From the NCBI RefSeq assembly GCF_019320115.1, contig NC_089584.1, forward strand, positions 59,330,852-59,394,851: a stretch of 64,000 nucleotides of DNA. Reading direction: 5' to 3'. A program made the position numbers and the translations under genes. The notes under the pieces are model-generated. The model worked only from the letters and a program-made list of their open reading frames with translations, was not told the origin of the DNA and searched no databases. Below, in pieces: positions 10,401 to 22,400 of this stretch; the first letter of the stretch is position 1, and each line of letters begins with the position of its first letter. Source of the stretch: Miscanthus floridulus (lineage: Eukaryota; Streptophyta; Magnoliopsida; Poales; Poaceae).

Positions 10401-13400
10401 CTCCCCGGATCGGTACCGTGGTTATCACGGGCTCCAGGCTGTTGTCAGGGACGTCGGTCCCGGCGGTGGGTGGCCTACCCTCACCAAGACCAACTACGTC
10501 GAGTGGGCTGCGGTGATGAGGGTAAAGCTCCAGGTGCGGCACATGTGGGAGGCAGTCCGGTATGGCGACGTCGACTACGACCTAGATCGACGGGCGCTGG
10601 ATGCTCTCATCGCTGCAGTCCCGCCCGAGATGCAGTTCTCGCTTACCAGCAAGCGGACTGCCAAGGAGGCTTGGGACGCCATCGCTGCGGCACGCATCGG
10701 CAGCGACCGCGCCCGCAAGTCCACACTGCAGGCACTTCGCAAGGAGTGGGAGAACCTGGCCTTCAAGCCAGGTGAGGACGTTGATGACTTTGCTCTCCGT
10801 CTCAACACTCTGTTGCAGAAGATGGTGCAGTTCGGCGACGACACTTACGGCGAGGAGAGAGCTGTCGAAAAGCTCTTCCGCTGCGTCCCCGAGAAGTACA
10901 AGCAGATGGCTCGCTCGATCGAGCCTCTGCTGGATCTCTCCACGATGTCGATCGAGGAGGCGATAGGTCGCCTCAAGGTCGTCGACAGCGATGAGCCACA
11001 GTCCCTCTCGGGGCCCATCACCACTGGCGGGAAGCTTCTCCTCACTCGGGAGCAGTGGCTTGCCAGCCAAGGTGACCGGAGGAAGGGGGAGCCTTCTTCC
11101 GCGACAGGCGGCCGCAAGCGTGGCAAGCCACGCAAGGCGCGTAGAGACGCCCAGGCCGGGGCGCGAGGACGTGCCGAGGGTGATGCCCGCGGAGGCGCCC
11201 AGGGCGGCGCCGCCGGCAGGCACAAGCCGGCACGAGACGACGCCTGCCGCAACTGCGGCCAGCTTGGCCATTGGGCCAAGGACTGTCGACAGCCACGATG
11301 CGGCCAGGCCCACGTCGCACAGGCGGAGGAGGAGGAGCCGGCTCTGTTCATGGCACATGCCAGCATCGAGCTACCTCCAGCGGCACCGGCCGCAGCGGCT
11401 CTCCTCCACCTTGACGAGCCAAAAGCACACGCCCTCCTCGGCGACAGCTCCGGCAACGACAAGACTGACGGGTGGTGCCTCGACACCGGCGCCACCCATC
11501 ACATGACCGGTCGACGGGAGTTCTTCACCGAGCTTGACTCTAGCGTCCGAGGCTCCGTCAAGTTTGGGGATGCCTCCGGCGTGGAGATCAAGGACGTCGG
11601 CTCCATCATCTTCACCGCCGTGTCTGGTGAGCACAGGCTGCTCACCGGAGTCTACTACATCCCCGCGTTGAGGAACTCCATCATCAGCTTGGGACAGCTG
11701 GATGAGAGCGGTTCGCGCGTGGTGGTTGAGGACGGAGGCATGAGGATTTGGGATCGTCGTCGTCGCCTTCTTGCCAAGGTATCCAGAAGCGCAAATCGAC
11801 TCTACGTCCTTAACGTGCAGGTGGCACAACCCCTCTGTCTCGCTGCTCGTCGTCCCGACGAGGCGTGGCAGTGGCACGAGCGTTTCGGGCACCTTCACTT
11901 TGAGGCCCTGAAGCGGCTCAGTGCCACGGAGATGATGCGAGGCCTGCCGTGCCTCGACCATGTGGGCAGCTCTGCGACGTCTGCGTGTTGACGAAGCAGA
12001 GGCGACTCCCTTTTCCCCAGCGGGCGAGCTTTCGAGCCAAGGAGAGGCTCGAGCTCGTGCACGGGGACTTGTGTGGCCCGGTGACACCGGCCACACCGGG
12101 AGGACAACGCTACTTCCTGCTGCTCGTCGACGACCTCTCCCGCTACATGTGGGTGATGGTCCTCGGCAGCAAGGGAGAGGCTGCAGACGCCATCAGACGC
12201 GCGCAGGCTGCTGCGGAGGCGGAGTGCGGCCGCAAGCTGCGCGTGCTGCGCACCGACAACGGCGGCGAATTCACGGCGGCTGAATTCGCGTCGTACTGCG
12301 CTGACGAGGGCATTCAGCGCCACTACTCCGCGCCGTACAGCCCGCAGCAGAACGGCGTCGTCGAGCGGCGCAACCAGACGGTTGTGGGGATGGCTCGGGC
12401 CCTCCTCAAGCAGAGGGGGATGCCGGCTGTCTTCTGGGGAGAGGCGGTGGTGACGGCCGTCTACATCCTCAACCGCTCGCCTACCAAGGCGCTCGACGGC
12501 AGGACGCCGTACGAGGCTTGGCATGGGCGCAAGCCGGCGGTCTCCCACTTGCGGGTCTTTGGCTGCCTCGCGTTCGCCAAGGAGCTTGGCCACATCAGCA
12601 AGCTCGACGACAGGAGCACTCCGGGAGTGTTCATCGGCTACGCGGAGGGCTCGAAGGCCTACCGCATCCTCGACCCGAAGACACAGCGTGTGCGCACGGC
12701 GCGCGACGTTGTGTTCGACGAAGGGCGAGGATGGGCGTGGGACAAGGCGGTGGACGATGGCTCGGCTCCGACGTACGACGACTTCACTGTCGAGTACGTC
12801 CACTTCGAGGGAGCTGGGGGAGTAGGTAGCTCTTCTTTGGCGAGCGCGTCTACCCCAGTCCCCGAGCCTCCACCGACCCCGGCGCCTACTACTCCGACAG
12901 CTCCACGCTCTCCAGCCAGGACCTCGGCTGCGATGAGTTCTTCGCCGGCTTCACCACAGCCGGCAACGCCACGCACTCCAGCACCGACAGGCACCTCTCC
13001 GGGCACGTCTACTCCAACACCAGCTCGTGTCGAGCACAGCCCGGTTGAGCTCGCTACTCCGCTCTCTCACGACGAGGAGCGCATCGACGCGTACCACGAC
13101 AGCGAGCCGTTGCGGTACCGTACGATGGAGAACCTTCTCGGCGACCAGTTGGTGCCGGGACTGGTGCCTCACGACCAGGAGGACCTGGAGGCACAGTTGC
13201 ACCTTGCATGTGACGACGGCGAGCCTCGGTCGTTCGCAGAGGCTGAGAGACACGCGGCATGGCGCGCCGCGATGCAGTTGGAGATGGATGCGGTTGAGAA
13301 GAACCGCACCTGGGAGCTTGCTGACCTTCCTCGTGGCCACCGCGCGATCACCCTTAAGTGGGTGTACAAGCTGAAGAGGGATGAAGCCGGTGCCATGTCA

Positions 13401-16400
13401 AGCACAAGGCTCGCTTGGTGGCACGAGGTTTCGTGCAGCAGGAGGGGATCGACTTCGACGACGCTTTTGCTCTCGTGGCACGGATGGAGTCCGTGCGACT
13501 CCTCCTTGCGCTAGCTGCCCAGGAGGGCTGGCGTGTTCACCACATGGACGTCAAGTCGGCGTTCCTTAACGGCGACTTGAAGGAGGAGGTCTACGTGCAC
13601 CAGCCGCCGGGATTTGCGATCCCCGGCAAGGAGGGCAAGGTGCTCCGCCTGCGCAAGGCCCTCTATGGCTTGCGGCAGGCACCGAGGGCGTGGAATGCCA
13701 AGTTGGATTCCACGCTAAAGGGGATGGGCTTCGAGCAAAGCCCGCACGAGGCGGCCATCTACCGACGGGGCAATGGAGGAAATGCCCTGCTGGTGGGTGT
13801 CTACGTCGACGACTTGGTGATCACCGGCACCAAGGATGCGGAGGTGGCGGCATTCAAGGAAGAGATGAAGGCCACCTTCCAGATGAGTGACCTGGGGCCT
13901 CTCTCCTTCTACCTAGGAATCGAGGTGCACCAGGATGACTCCGGGATCACGCTTCGACAGACCGCCTACGCCAAGCGCGTCGTTGAGCTAGCTGGGCTCA
14001 CCGACTGCAACCCAGCTCTCACTCCGATGGAGGAGAGGCTGAAGCTGAGCCGCGACAGCACGACGGAGGAGGTGGACGCTACACAGTACCGGCGCCTTGT
14101 GGGGAGCCTTCGCTACCTCGCCCACACACGGCCGGACTTGGCATTCTCCGTCGGCTACGTTAGTCGGTTCATGCAGCGACCGACGACGGAGCACCAGCAG
14201 GCTGTGAAGAGGATCATCCGCTACGTTGCGGGGACTCTCGACCACGGCCTCTACTACCCGAGGTGTCCTGGGGCGGCACACTTCGTCGGGTACAGCGACA
14301 GCGACCACGCCGGCGACATCGACACCAGCAAGAGCACGAGCGGGATCCTCTTCTTCCTCGGCAAGTGCCTCGTTAGCTGGCAGTCGGTCAAGCAGCAGGT
14401 GGTGGCCCTGTCCAGCTGCGAGGCCGAGTACATAGCGGCCTCCACCGCTTCGACTCAGGCGCTCTGGCTCGCTCGACTGCTTGGTGATCTCCTCGGCAGA
14501 GACACTAGAGCGGTGGAGCTCAGGGTGGACAGCAAGTCCGCTCTGGCCCTGGCAAAGAACCCCGTGTTCCACGAACGCAGCAAGCACATCCGGGTGAGGT
14601 ACCACTTCATCCGAGGCTGTTTGGAGGAAGGGAGCATCAAGGCGAACTACATCAACACCAAGGACCAGCTTGCGGACCTGCTCACCAAGCCCCTTGGGAG
14701 GATCAAGTTCCTTGAGCTCTGCTCCAGGACCGGGATGGTTCAACTCTCCCACAAGACGACGCACAAGACTTAGAGGGAGAATGATGGATAAGTCATGTGT
14801 GGCTGGTCTTTGTGGGGCTGTTGTTGCTCACATGGTCCTTGTGGCTGTTTTTCTGTTTTTAGGACAGCATCTTAGACTAGAGGACAACATCTTAGCTAGG
14901 ATAGCATATTAGCATCTTAGACTAGCATCTTAGACTAGCATCTTGGCATATGCTTGGCTGGCTAGCAGCCTATAAATATGTAACCCCAACCCCTCAGGTT
15001 GGTATGGCATTTGTGTGAGCTTGTGTGAGAAATAGACAAGAAAATTGCCCCAACTCCTAGTGTCATCCTCTCTCGATGAGAGTAAGAATTCTCCTACTAC
15101 CAAGAGTGAGAATTCAGCGACTAACACTTTTCTCTGTCTATATTTGTTTAATTGAAAATTACATTATTGCTGCAATTATTTTTTCTCTCTCAGGTTGCAC
15201 GTGAATTGGCAGAGAAGGCATCAAATCAACAACCTGATCGAGAATCAGGAATAGCTGCTAGTGCTCTTGTCGGATCTGCTGCCTCTGAACCTTCTACTAT
15301 ACCTGCTAATCAGCCTTCATCTGCTGTTGGTATAATTGCTCCCAGCTCACATGATGGGTCATCAAACTCTGTTCCTCCTGGTGCTGCCCCGTCGCACAAT
15401 GTGGATAACACTTCCAGTTCAATTGTTGGCATGCAAAATGGTGGTCCAAGTACTGCTGTTGTTCCTGTTGCAACAAGCACAGAAGTTCCATTAGTTGCAA
15501 CAGATGCAGGGGCCAGCAGGTTTTCACACATGTTTACCATTTTTCATCCTGTAGTATATGCTACCTGACGTTCAAATGCCTGCTAATATGTTTATTTGTT
15601 ACATTGCAGAAACAACAATGAAAATTCATCTCTGACCACTGGGGCTGACACAGAGGATGGTACATCCGCTGAAGATTTGGAGGTATGTTTGCTTTACACA
15701 TGTTGTTTTGTTTCATAAGATTTGCAAGTGAATAATTGATGTATTTATAATCCTTTGCTAAATCTTGTCTAAGTCAGTGACCCCACATTGTAATAATTTG
15801 TCTATGGTTGCCTTTTTGTTATAAAGTTTGCTGTTTTTGCTCCATTTCAATTTGTTTGTGAATATCCTTGTCAACATCCTTGTGGAGCCTGTTTTTACAT
15901 GCCTTTTAGCACTGCATTTGTTTTCCTTTGATTGATGGATGATAGTATTTTGCTACCATTAATTGTAAGATCTATTTATGAAAAATTGAGTAACTAGACA
16001 CACTCGACCAGTGTTTTCAATAGCAGGCCATAGCGGTGCTATAGTGGTTCACGCCATTTGCCGCTACAAAACTGTTGTACCAAATAGCGGGCTATAGCAG
16101 TAAATAGCGGCTGATCAAACCTCTCTGCTAAATGCTATAGCCCGCGATTTAAAACACTACTTGGCACATAATGTATATTTTCCCCCTTCTGACATCGTGA
16201 TCTACAATTATTGTGGAACACTTATCGGGATTTTGGATGCTTGGATATGGTCGGTGAAGAAGTTTAGGCAATGACCGATGACAAAGATATTTGTAACAAT
16301 GGAATAGAGCAGAACAGATTGTAGTGGTTCTTGTTAGGAGAAGAATTATAGGTAACATGGGAGGTCCATCAGAGATAGGTATATGTTACTAGATTTTTCT

Positions 16401-19400
16401 TCTTCCCTGAAACAAATGCATTGACATCACCCTTTTTGTAGATAGGAGTAAGACACAGCCTACGTAATCATAATAAATTGTGTACTCAGTCATAGCACAG
16501 TCAAGATTTCTGATAAAATTATATCCATCATGGAACTGAACTTGATAAATTGATGTCTCATGATGACTGAACTTGTGTCCCTTGCCCCAGTCCTTTTGTT
16601 TGACATTGCTACTACCTTGTGAACCGTGACTAGAGATGTGCACCACTGATAAACTTAATATAGATGTTTTTTGAACACCAGGGTTTAGTAGATTTCTTAC
16701 AGATCAATCCAGTTGCATCTTTTTTGGTACTCATTCATGTTTTTCTTCTTATTAGTTGGCCTTTAGAGAAAGCGAATTACTAGTGTTTAGGGGTTACTAG
16801 AGATGCTGTAGCGTGAAGTACCGTTACTCAGTATATTGGAAGGAACTACCTAAGAAGTTACTTCAGCTTCCTTTTCTTGGTAACTAGGTAACATACTGAA
16901 GTTAATTATTCTCTCCATCTTTTTATTTCAAAAAAGAAAAATCATGGATACTTGAAAGAGAGGGAGGGGACATCTATAGTCTCAGCTATATAGTTTCTAC
17001 TTTGATGGAAGTTAGAACGATTTGAACTGGACAGTCCTTTTTCTGTGGATGAAACCATATTTTCGCACTTATATTATCTTTTTTAATATTATCTCTTTTA
17101 ATAGTGGCTAGTGGACTTAACTGCTTAGTTTTCCCTCTCTGTAACTGAATGTTGACACCGCTTCAACATGCTACTCTGTAGGAGGCCAAAAAGACCATGC
17201 CAATTGCAGGGAAGATTAATGTCACTCCACTGGAGGAGAAAACAAGTGAAGAAGAACCTGTAGTCTATGCCACTAAGATGGTGAGATGGCTTGAAAGAAG
17301 CAAATTATAAATTGGAATGTTTACTCATGACTTGGCAACCTCATTTATATTTTTGATTTGTAGGAAGCAAAAAATGCGTTCAAGTCCTTGCTCGAGTCAG
17401 TAAATGTTGAGTCTGATTGGACATGGGATCAGGTATGGAACTCGTCTCTACTTAACATCAACTGATGAAATGTGTAACACTGTTATAACATTTTCAGACT
17501 ATGAGAGTCATCATAAATGACAAAAGATATGGTGCTTTGAAAACTCTTGGAGAGAGAAAGCAAGCTTTCAACGAGGTCAGTGTTTGTTTCTTATAAGATC
17601 CTGACCCTTATTAGCAGTATCCTCAACTCCAGATCTTTGTAGTAAATGTTTCACTGAGGCCCAGGTATTATGATTTTATTTCTACAGTACTTGAACCAGC
17701 GCAAAAAATTCGAAGCCGAAGAAAAACGTGTCAAACAGAGGAAAGCACGTGATGATTTCCTTGCAATGCTGGAAGTAAGCTAGTTCTACTATAGTAAGTT
17801 TTCTCCTTTCTATTACTGTATATGTACTGTGTTAGTGAATGCCTTGTTTTTTTATTCAGGAATGCAAGGAGCTCACATCATTGACAAGATGGAGGTATAC
17901 GTCCAATTCCAGTATTTTCTTTGTATATAGCATCCAAGCTTGGCTGTTGTTTTTTTTCTAAAATTTCACCAGATAATTGGAGTTTCTGTTTGATAGTGTT
18001 GATGTTTTGATGTCTTTTTCTTGTTGGAGTCACACTTACTTTTTTTTTTGTTCATTGTGTAGCAAAGCAATACTTATGTTTGAAGACGATGAAAGGTTCA
18101 AAGCAGTTGAGCGTCCAAGGGAGCGTGAAGATTTATTTGAGAACTATCTTGTGGAACTGCATAAGAAGGTCATTAGATATTTAACTTTTTGCCTTGTGAC
18201 GCCTTTCACTGTGGTAGTTCTTACTGTTGATCTTTGAACGTTCATATATTTCTTTGTTGATATACTGGTTTTGGATTCTGCGGCTTCACTCTCTTCTATC
18301 CTAGTACTACACTTTTGAAAAAAACAAATTCGCTGCAATTTATCAATGGTGTTATGTCTACATACTTTTTACATTTTTAATTTAAATGGAGAATTTACAT
18401 TTTTCCTTCCAATTTTTTTTTCTGGAATCACAGTTAGTCTTGAAGCTATTTGTTTCTTTCATACTTATGATAAGCACTTTATTCTGTGCTGTTCACTTGA
18501 GAGAACAGCTTCATTCTAGATGGGTTGGCCTTGTTATATGGGCATAGCCGTTACTTGCAGCATGACCCAATTCCATGGCCTTTGCGGCAGTACAGCCAAG
18601 AGGGTATCGAATGAGGAAGGTTGAACCCCTTCCATCCTGTGAACTTTGCACTAAGATAAAATTTAGGGTATATTTCGATGGTGTCCATAACCTGTAATTT
18701 CACAAGGTAAGGGACGCCACAGCTTCTTAGTTGGGTGTTTGGTTCCCAATAATTGTGGCTTGCTTTTTTAGCTTAATAGCACATATTTTGTCGTCACACA
18801 TGTGCCAAGCATTGCCTAAGGTGTGGTGAGCTGCCACATTTGTGGCTGGCCACACCTTTTTAGCTTCATACCCTATCAGACTCACACGTGCCAAACATGC
18901 CTAAGGTGTGGCAGAGCAAATTGTTATTCACACCTTAGGCATAATTTGGCAAGTGTGGCAAGGTGTGGATATATCAACCAAAGTTGCACTAGCATTAGTA
19001 TTGTGTTCAAGCACCTTGTTAGTTTTTGACAATGGAGTTTTAGCTTCAGAAATGTCACATGTTCACCATAAACCACTGATGACACGGTTTGCTGTGCTTG
19101 ATCTAATACATACCATACTGTAGGAAAAAGCCAAGGCTGCTGAAGAACACAAAAGATATGTAACAGAATACAGAGCTTTTCTAGAATCATGTGACTTCAT
19201 CAAGGTTATTTCTTTGATTTCTCATATAGTCAATCTGTTTATACAGAAGCTGTACAAATGAATATTTTTTTTTCATTATTGCAGGCAACTACTCAGTGGA
19301 GAAAAGTTCAGGAACGTCTGGAAGATGATGAACGCTATTCCCGACTTGAGAAGATCGATCGCTTGGATATTTTTCAAGTAATTATTTTCCTGGCCTTCAG

Positions 19401-22400
19401 TCAACTTTTGCTGTTTTGTGGTTCATGTTCAATTATACATTTTGTATATTGCAGGAGTACATACGGCACCTGGAGAAAGAAGAGGAAGAGCAGAAGCGGA
19501 TACAAAAGGTACTACATTATTATTCCTCGTCAAGAATCTAGACGTATTATTTTTTCCAACCTATAGATGAAAATTAAGCTAACGTTCATATACAGGATCA
19601 AGTGAGAAGACAAGAGAGGAAAAACCGTGATGGGTTCCGTAAAATGTTGGAAGAACATGTCGCTGATGGTACACTTAACGCAAGAACTCGGTGGCGTGAT
19701 TACTGTTCACAGGTTCTTGAAATATTTATTTTCAGAGATAGAGTGTTAAAAAATGCTTTTCCTGATTCTTTACATTTTATCAATTCACAGATAAAAGATT
19801 CAGAGTCTTACTTGGCTGTAGCCTCAAACACATCTGGCTCCACACCGAAAGAGCTATTTGATGACGTGATCGAGGAACTTGACAAACAGGTTATTTTCAG
19901 AAATTCTGGATATATCCTTGTAACAGTTCATCCAATGTTTTAGGGAGTGTTATACTATTGCTTTTCTTTTTTTCTTTTAATTTTTTTCATTTGTATGATC
20001 TTTTTTACAATCGAGCATAGACTTTGTTAGCCGCTGAATTCTTACTCTTGGTAGTAGCAGAATTCTTACTCTCATCGAGAGAGGATGACACTAGGAGTTG
20101 GGGCAATTTTCTGGTTTATTTCTTTCACAAAATGCCATGCCAACCTGAGGGTTTGGGGATACATATTTATAGGCTGCTAGCCAGCTAAGCATATATGCTA
20201 AGATGCTGTCTTAGCCAGTCAAGGCTGCTAGCCAGCCAAGCATATGCTAAGATGCTAGATGCTAGATGCTAGATGCTAAGATGCTGGCCTAGCCAGTCAA
20301 GGATGCTGTCCTTGATGGGCAGCAAGACCACCATGTAGCCACAAGGACCATATGCTACAGCCCCACAAAGACCAGCCAACACAGAGACTTATCCCATCAT
20401 TCTCCCCCTAAGTCTTGTGCATCGTCTTGTGGGAAAGTTGAACCATCCCGGTCCTGGAGCAAAGCTCAAGGAACTTGACCCTCCCAAGAGGCTTGGTAAG
20501 CAGGTCCGCAAGCTGGTCCTGGGTGTTGATGTAGCTTGCCTTGATGCTTCCTTTCTCCAAACAGCCTCGGATGAAGTGGTACCTCACCCGGATGTGCTTA
20601 CTCCGTTCATGGAAAACGGGGTTCTTTGCTAGGGCCAGAGCGGACTTGCTGTCCATCCTGAGCTCCACCGCTCTAGTGTCTCTGCCGAGGAGATCACCAA
20701 GCAGTCGAGCGAGCCAGAGCGCCTGAGTCGAAGCGGTGGAGGCCGCTATGTACTCGGCCTCGCAGCTGGACAGGGCCACCGCCTGCTGCTTGACCGACTG
20801 CCAGCTAACGAGGCACTTGCCGAGGAGGAAGAGGATCCCGCTCGTGCTCTTGCTGGTGTCGATGTCGCCGGCGTGGTCGCTGTCGCTGTACCCGACGAAG
20901 TGTTCCGCCCCAGGGCACCTAGGGTAGTAGAGGCCGTGGTCGAGAGTCCCCGCAACGTAGCGGATGATCCTCTTCACAGCCTGCTGTTGCTCCGTTGTCG
21001 GTCGCTGCATGAACCGACTAACATAGCCGACGGAGAATACCAAGTCCGGCCGTGTGTGGGCGAGGTAGCGAAGGCTCCCCACAAGACGCCGGTACTGCGT
21101 AGCATCCACCTCCTCCGTCGTGCTGTCGCGGCTCAGCTTCAGCCTCTCCTCCATCGGAGTGAGAGCTGGGTTGCATTGCATTGTCCCTAATTATTATTAT
21201 GTACTCATATTCACTTGGATAAGGAGTTGTTGCACGTGTATTACTTATTAACATCATTCTACCTGTGTTATTCCTGGGATACGCTAAGCTTTGGTAACTA
21301 GTAATGGTAAAACAAAAGTTCTCTTAGAATGAACACATACTATCTAATCTTTTCTACCTATCAAGGAAACCCTTAATAAGTACAGTTGGTATAGTAGTGG
21401 AAAGATATTTCAGAGCTGCCATCATATGTGTGACATCATCTTAGTGATGTAGTCAAATGGACTTGTATATTGAATTGTTGTGCATCTACCTTTAGGGTGC
21501 TCAGTCAGTGCTTTCAATGATTGCAAGGTTGATGTTAATTTAGCTGATATTTTCACAATCAGAATTAGTGAAGGCCGGGCCTGGTGCAAGCGGTAGAGTC
21601 TTACCGCCTGTGACTGGAAGGTCCCTGGCTCGAGTCGCGGTCTCTTCACATTGCACAGGCGAGGGTAAGGCTTGCCACTAACACCCTTCCCCAGACCCCA
21701 GACAGAGCGGGAGCTCTCTGTACTGGGTATGCCCTTTCACAATCTGAATTAGTGTTCAAGGAGTAGTTGTGTTGTCTAGCTGTTGCTGTACCTGAGCTTA
21801 ACCAGCGATAAATCATCTTGTTGAATTTGTGAGGATGTGAATGGAAAGAGTGGCAAAAAGGTTGTGAAGATATCATATTCCAAGTCTGTGATGGGGTCGA
21901 TCCGTTGATGGCTGGGTGAGGTTGGCTGCTAAGGCTGAAATCACAAATGAGAGGGATAGATATAGAAGGGGAATTAGATTATTGGTTCTTACTTCAGATA
22001 CATGCCATTCGCCCCAACACACAAAGCCGTCTGGCTCCTAACAACCGAATCAAACATGCTAATCTAATTAACTAGCTTAATCCTACCTGTAAGGTCTAAT
22101 AACAACTTAAGTAATCTTATCTCTTTTTCGATATGTGATGCAAGGCTGGTCCATTGACATGCTGGCCCATGGCTCCTTAATCCATCACATCAGATATGGA
22201 GGACAAGAGAAAAAGGGAAAGGGTATTTGAAATAGACATGCCTTGATTGATAGATAGCGCCCCGTTATATTAGGAATCTAGCAGTAACCAATGCTTTTTT
22301 CAAGTAGGGAAATTGACTGGTGACCAGGGGTCCGAAATCACCTTCAATTAAAACATATGATGAATCCATGATGTTGCAAAATGCAAATGTTTAAAGTTCC

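Larger units (their letters stand above)
9222..15126 (+). mobile_element. Complete Ty1/copia retrotransposon in a PRP40 intron (TSD CTTTT)
   Basis: This 5,905-bp element is bounded by 345-bp LTRs starting TGATGGATAAG and ending GACTAACA, with the 5-bp target duplication CTTTT at 9217-9221 and 15127-15131. Domain order gag-PR-IN-RT-RH defines copia. The RT sequence style suggests the Ivana/Oryco lineage (tentative). It lies in sense orientation between the WW2 exon and the next exon. The LTRs differ at four positions, all transitions, so insertion is recent. Three lesions (an in-frame TAG in gag and two 1-nt losses in pol) make this copy non-autonomous. Confidence 0.95.
20035..21175 (-). mobile_element. 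Truncated antisense copia relative in a PRP40 intron
   Basis: Read on the minus strand, this is the 3' part of an element of the same family as 9,222-15,126: RT C-terminus and RNase H, polypurine tract and a 365-bp 3' LTR (20,035-20,399). The LTR contains an extra run of GATGCTA repeats. It breaks abruptly near 21,175 inside RT, and gag, protease, integrase and the 5' LTR are absent. It is opposite in orientation to the gene. Confidence 0.92.

Noticed and set aside
11895..12803. 302-codon minus-strand open frame across the integrase of the intronic copia
   Set aside because: It is the shadow of a GC-rich sense coding frame with clear integrase motifs; the antisense product has no domain. The same holds for minus frames at 10,582-11,358, 11,371-12,096 and 13,988-14,764.
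21571..21650. tRNA-like sequence with A and B boxes
   Set aside because: The head belongs to a SINE with a tRNA-unrelated 3' half and target duplications; it does not fold as a complete tRNA gene.
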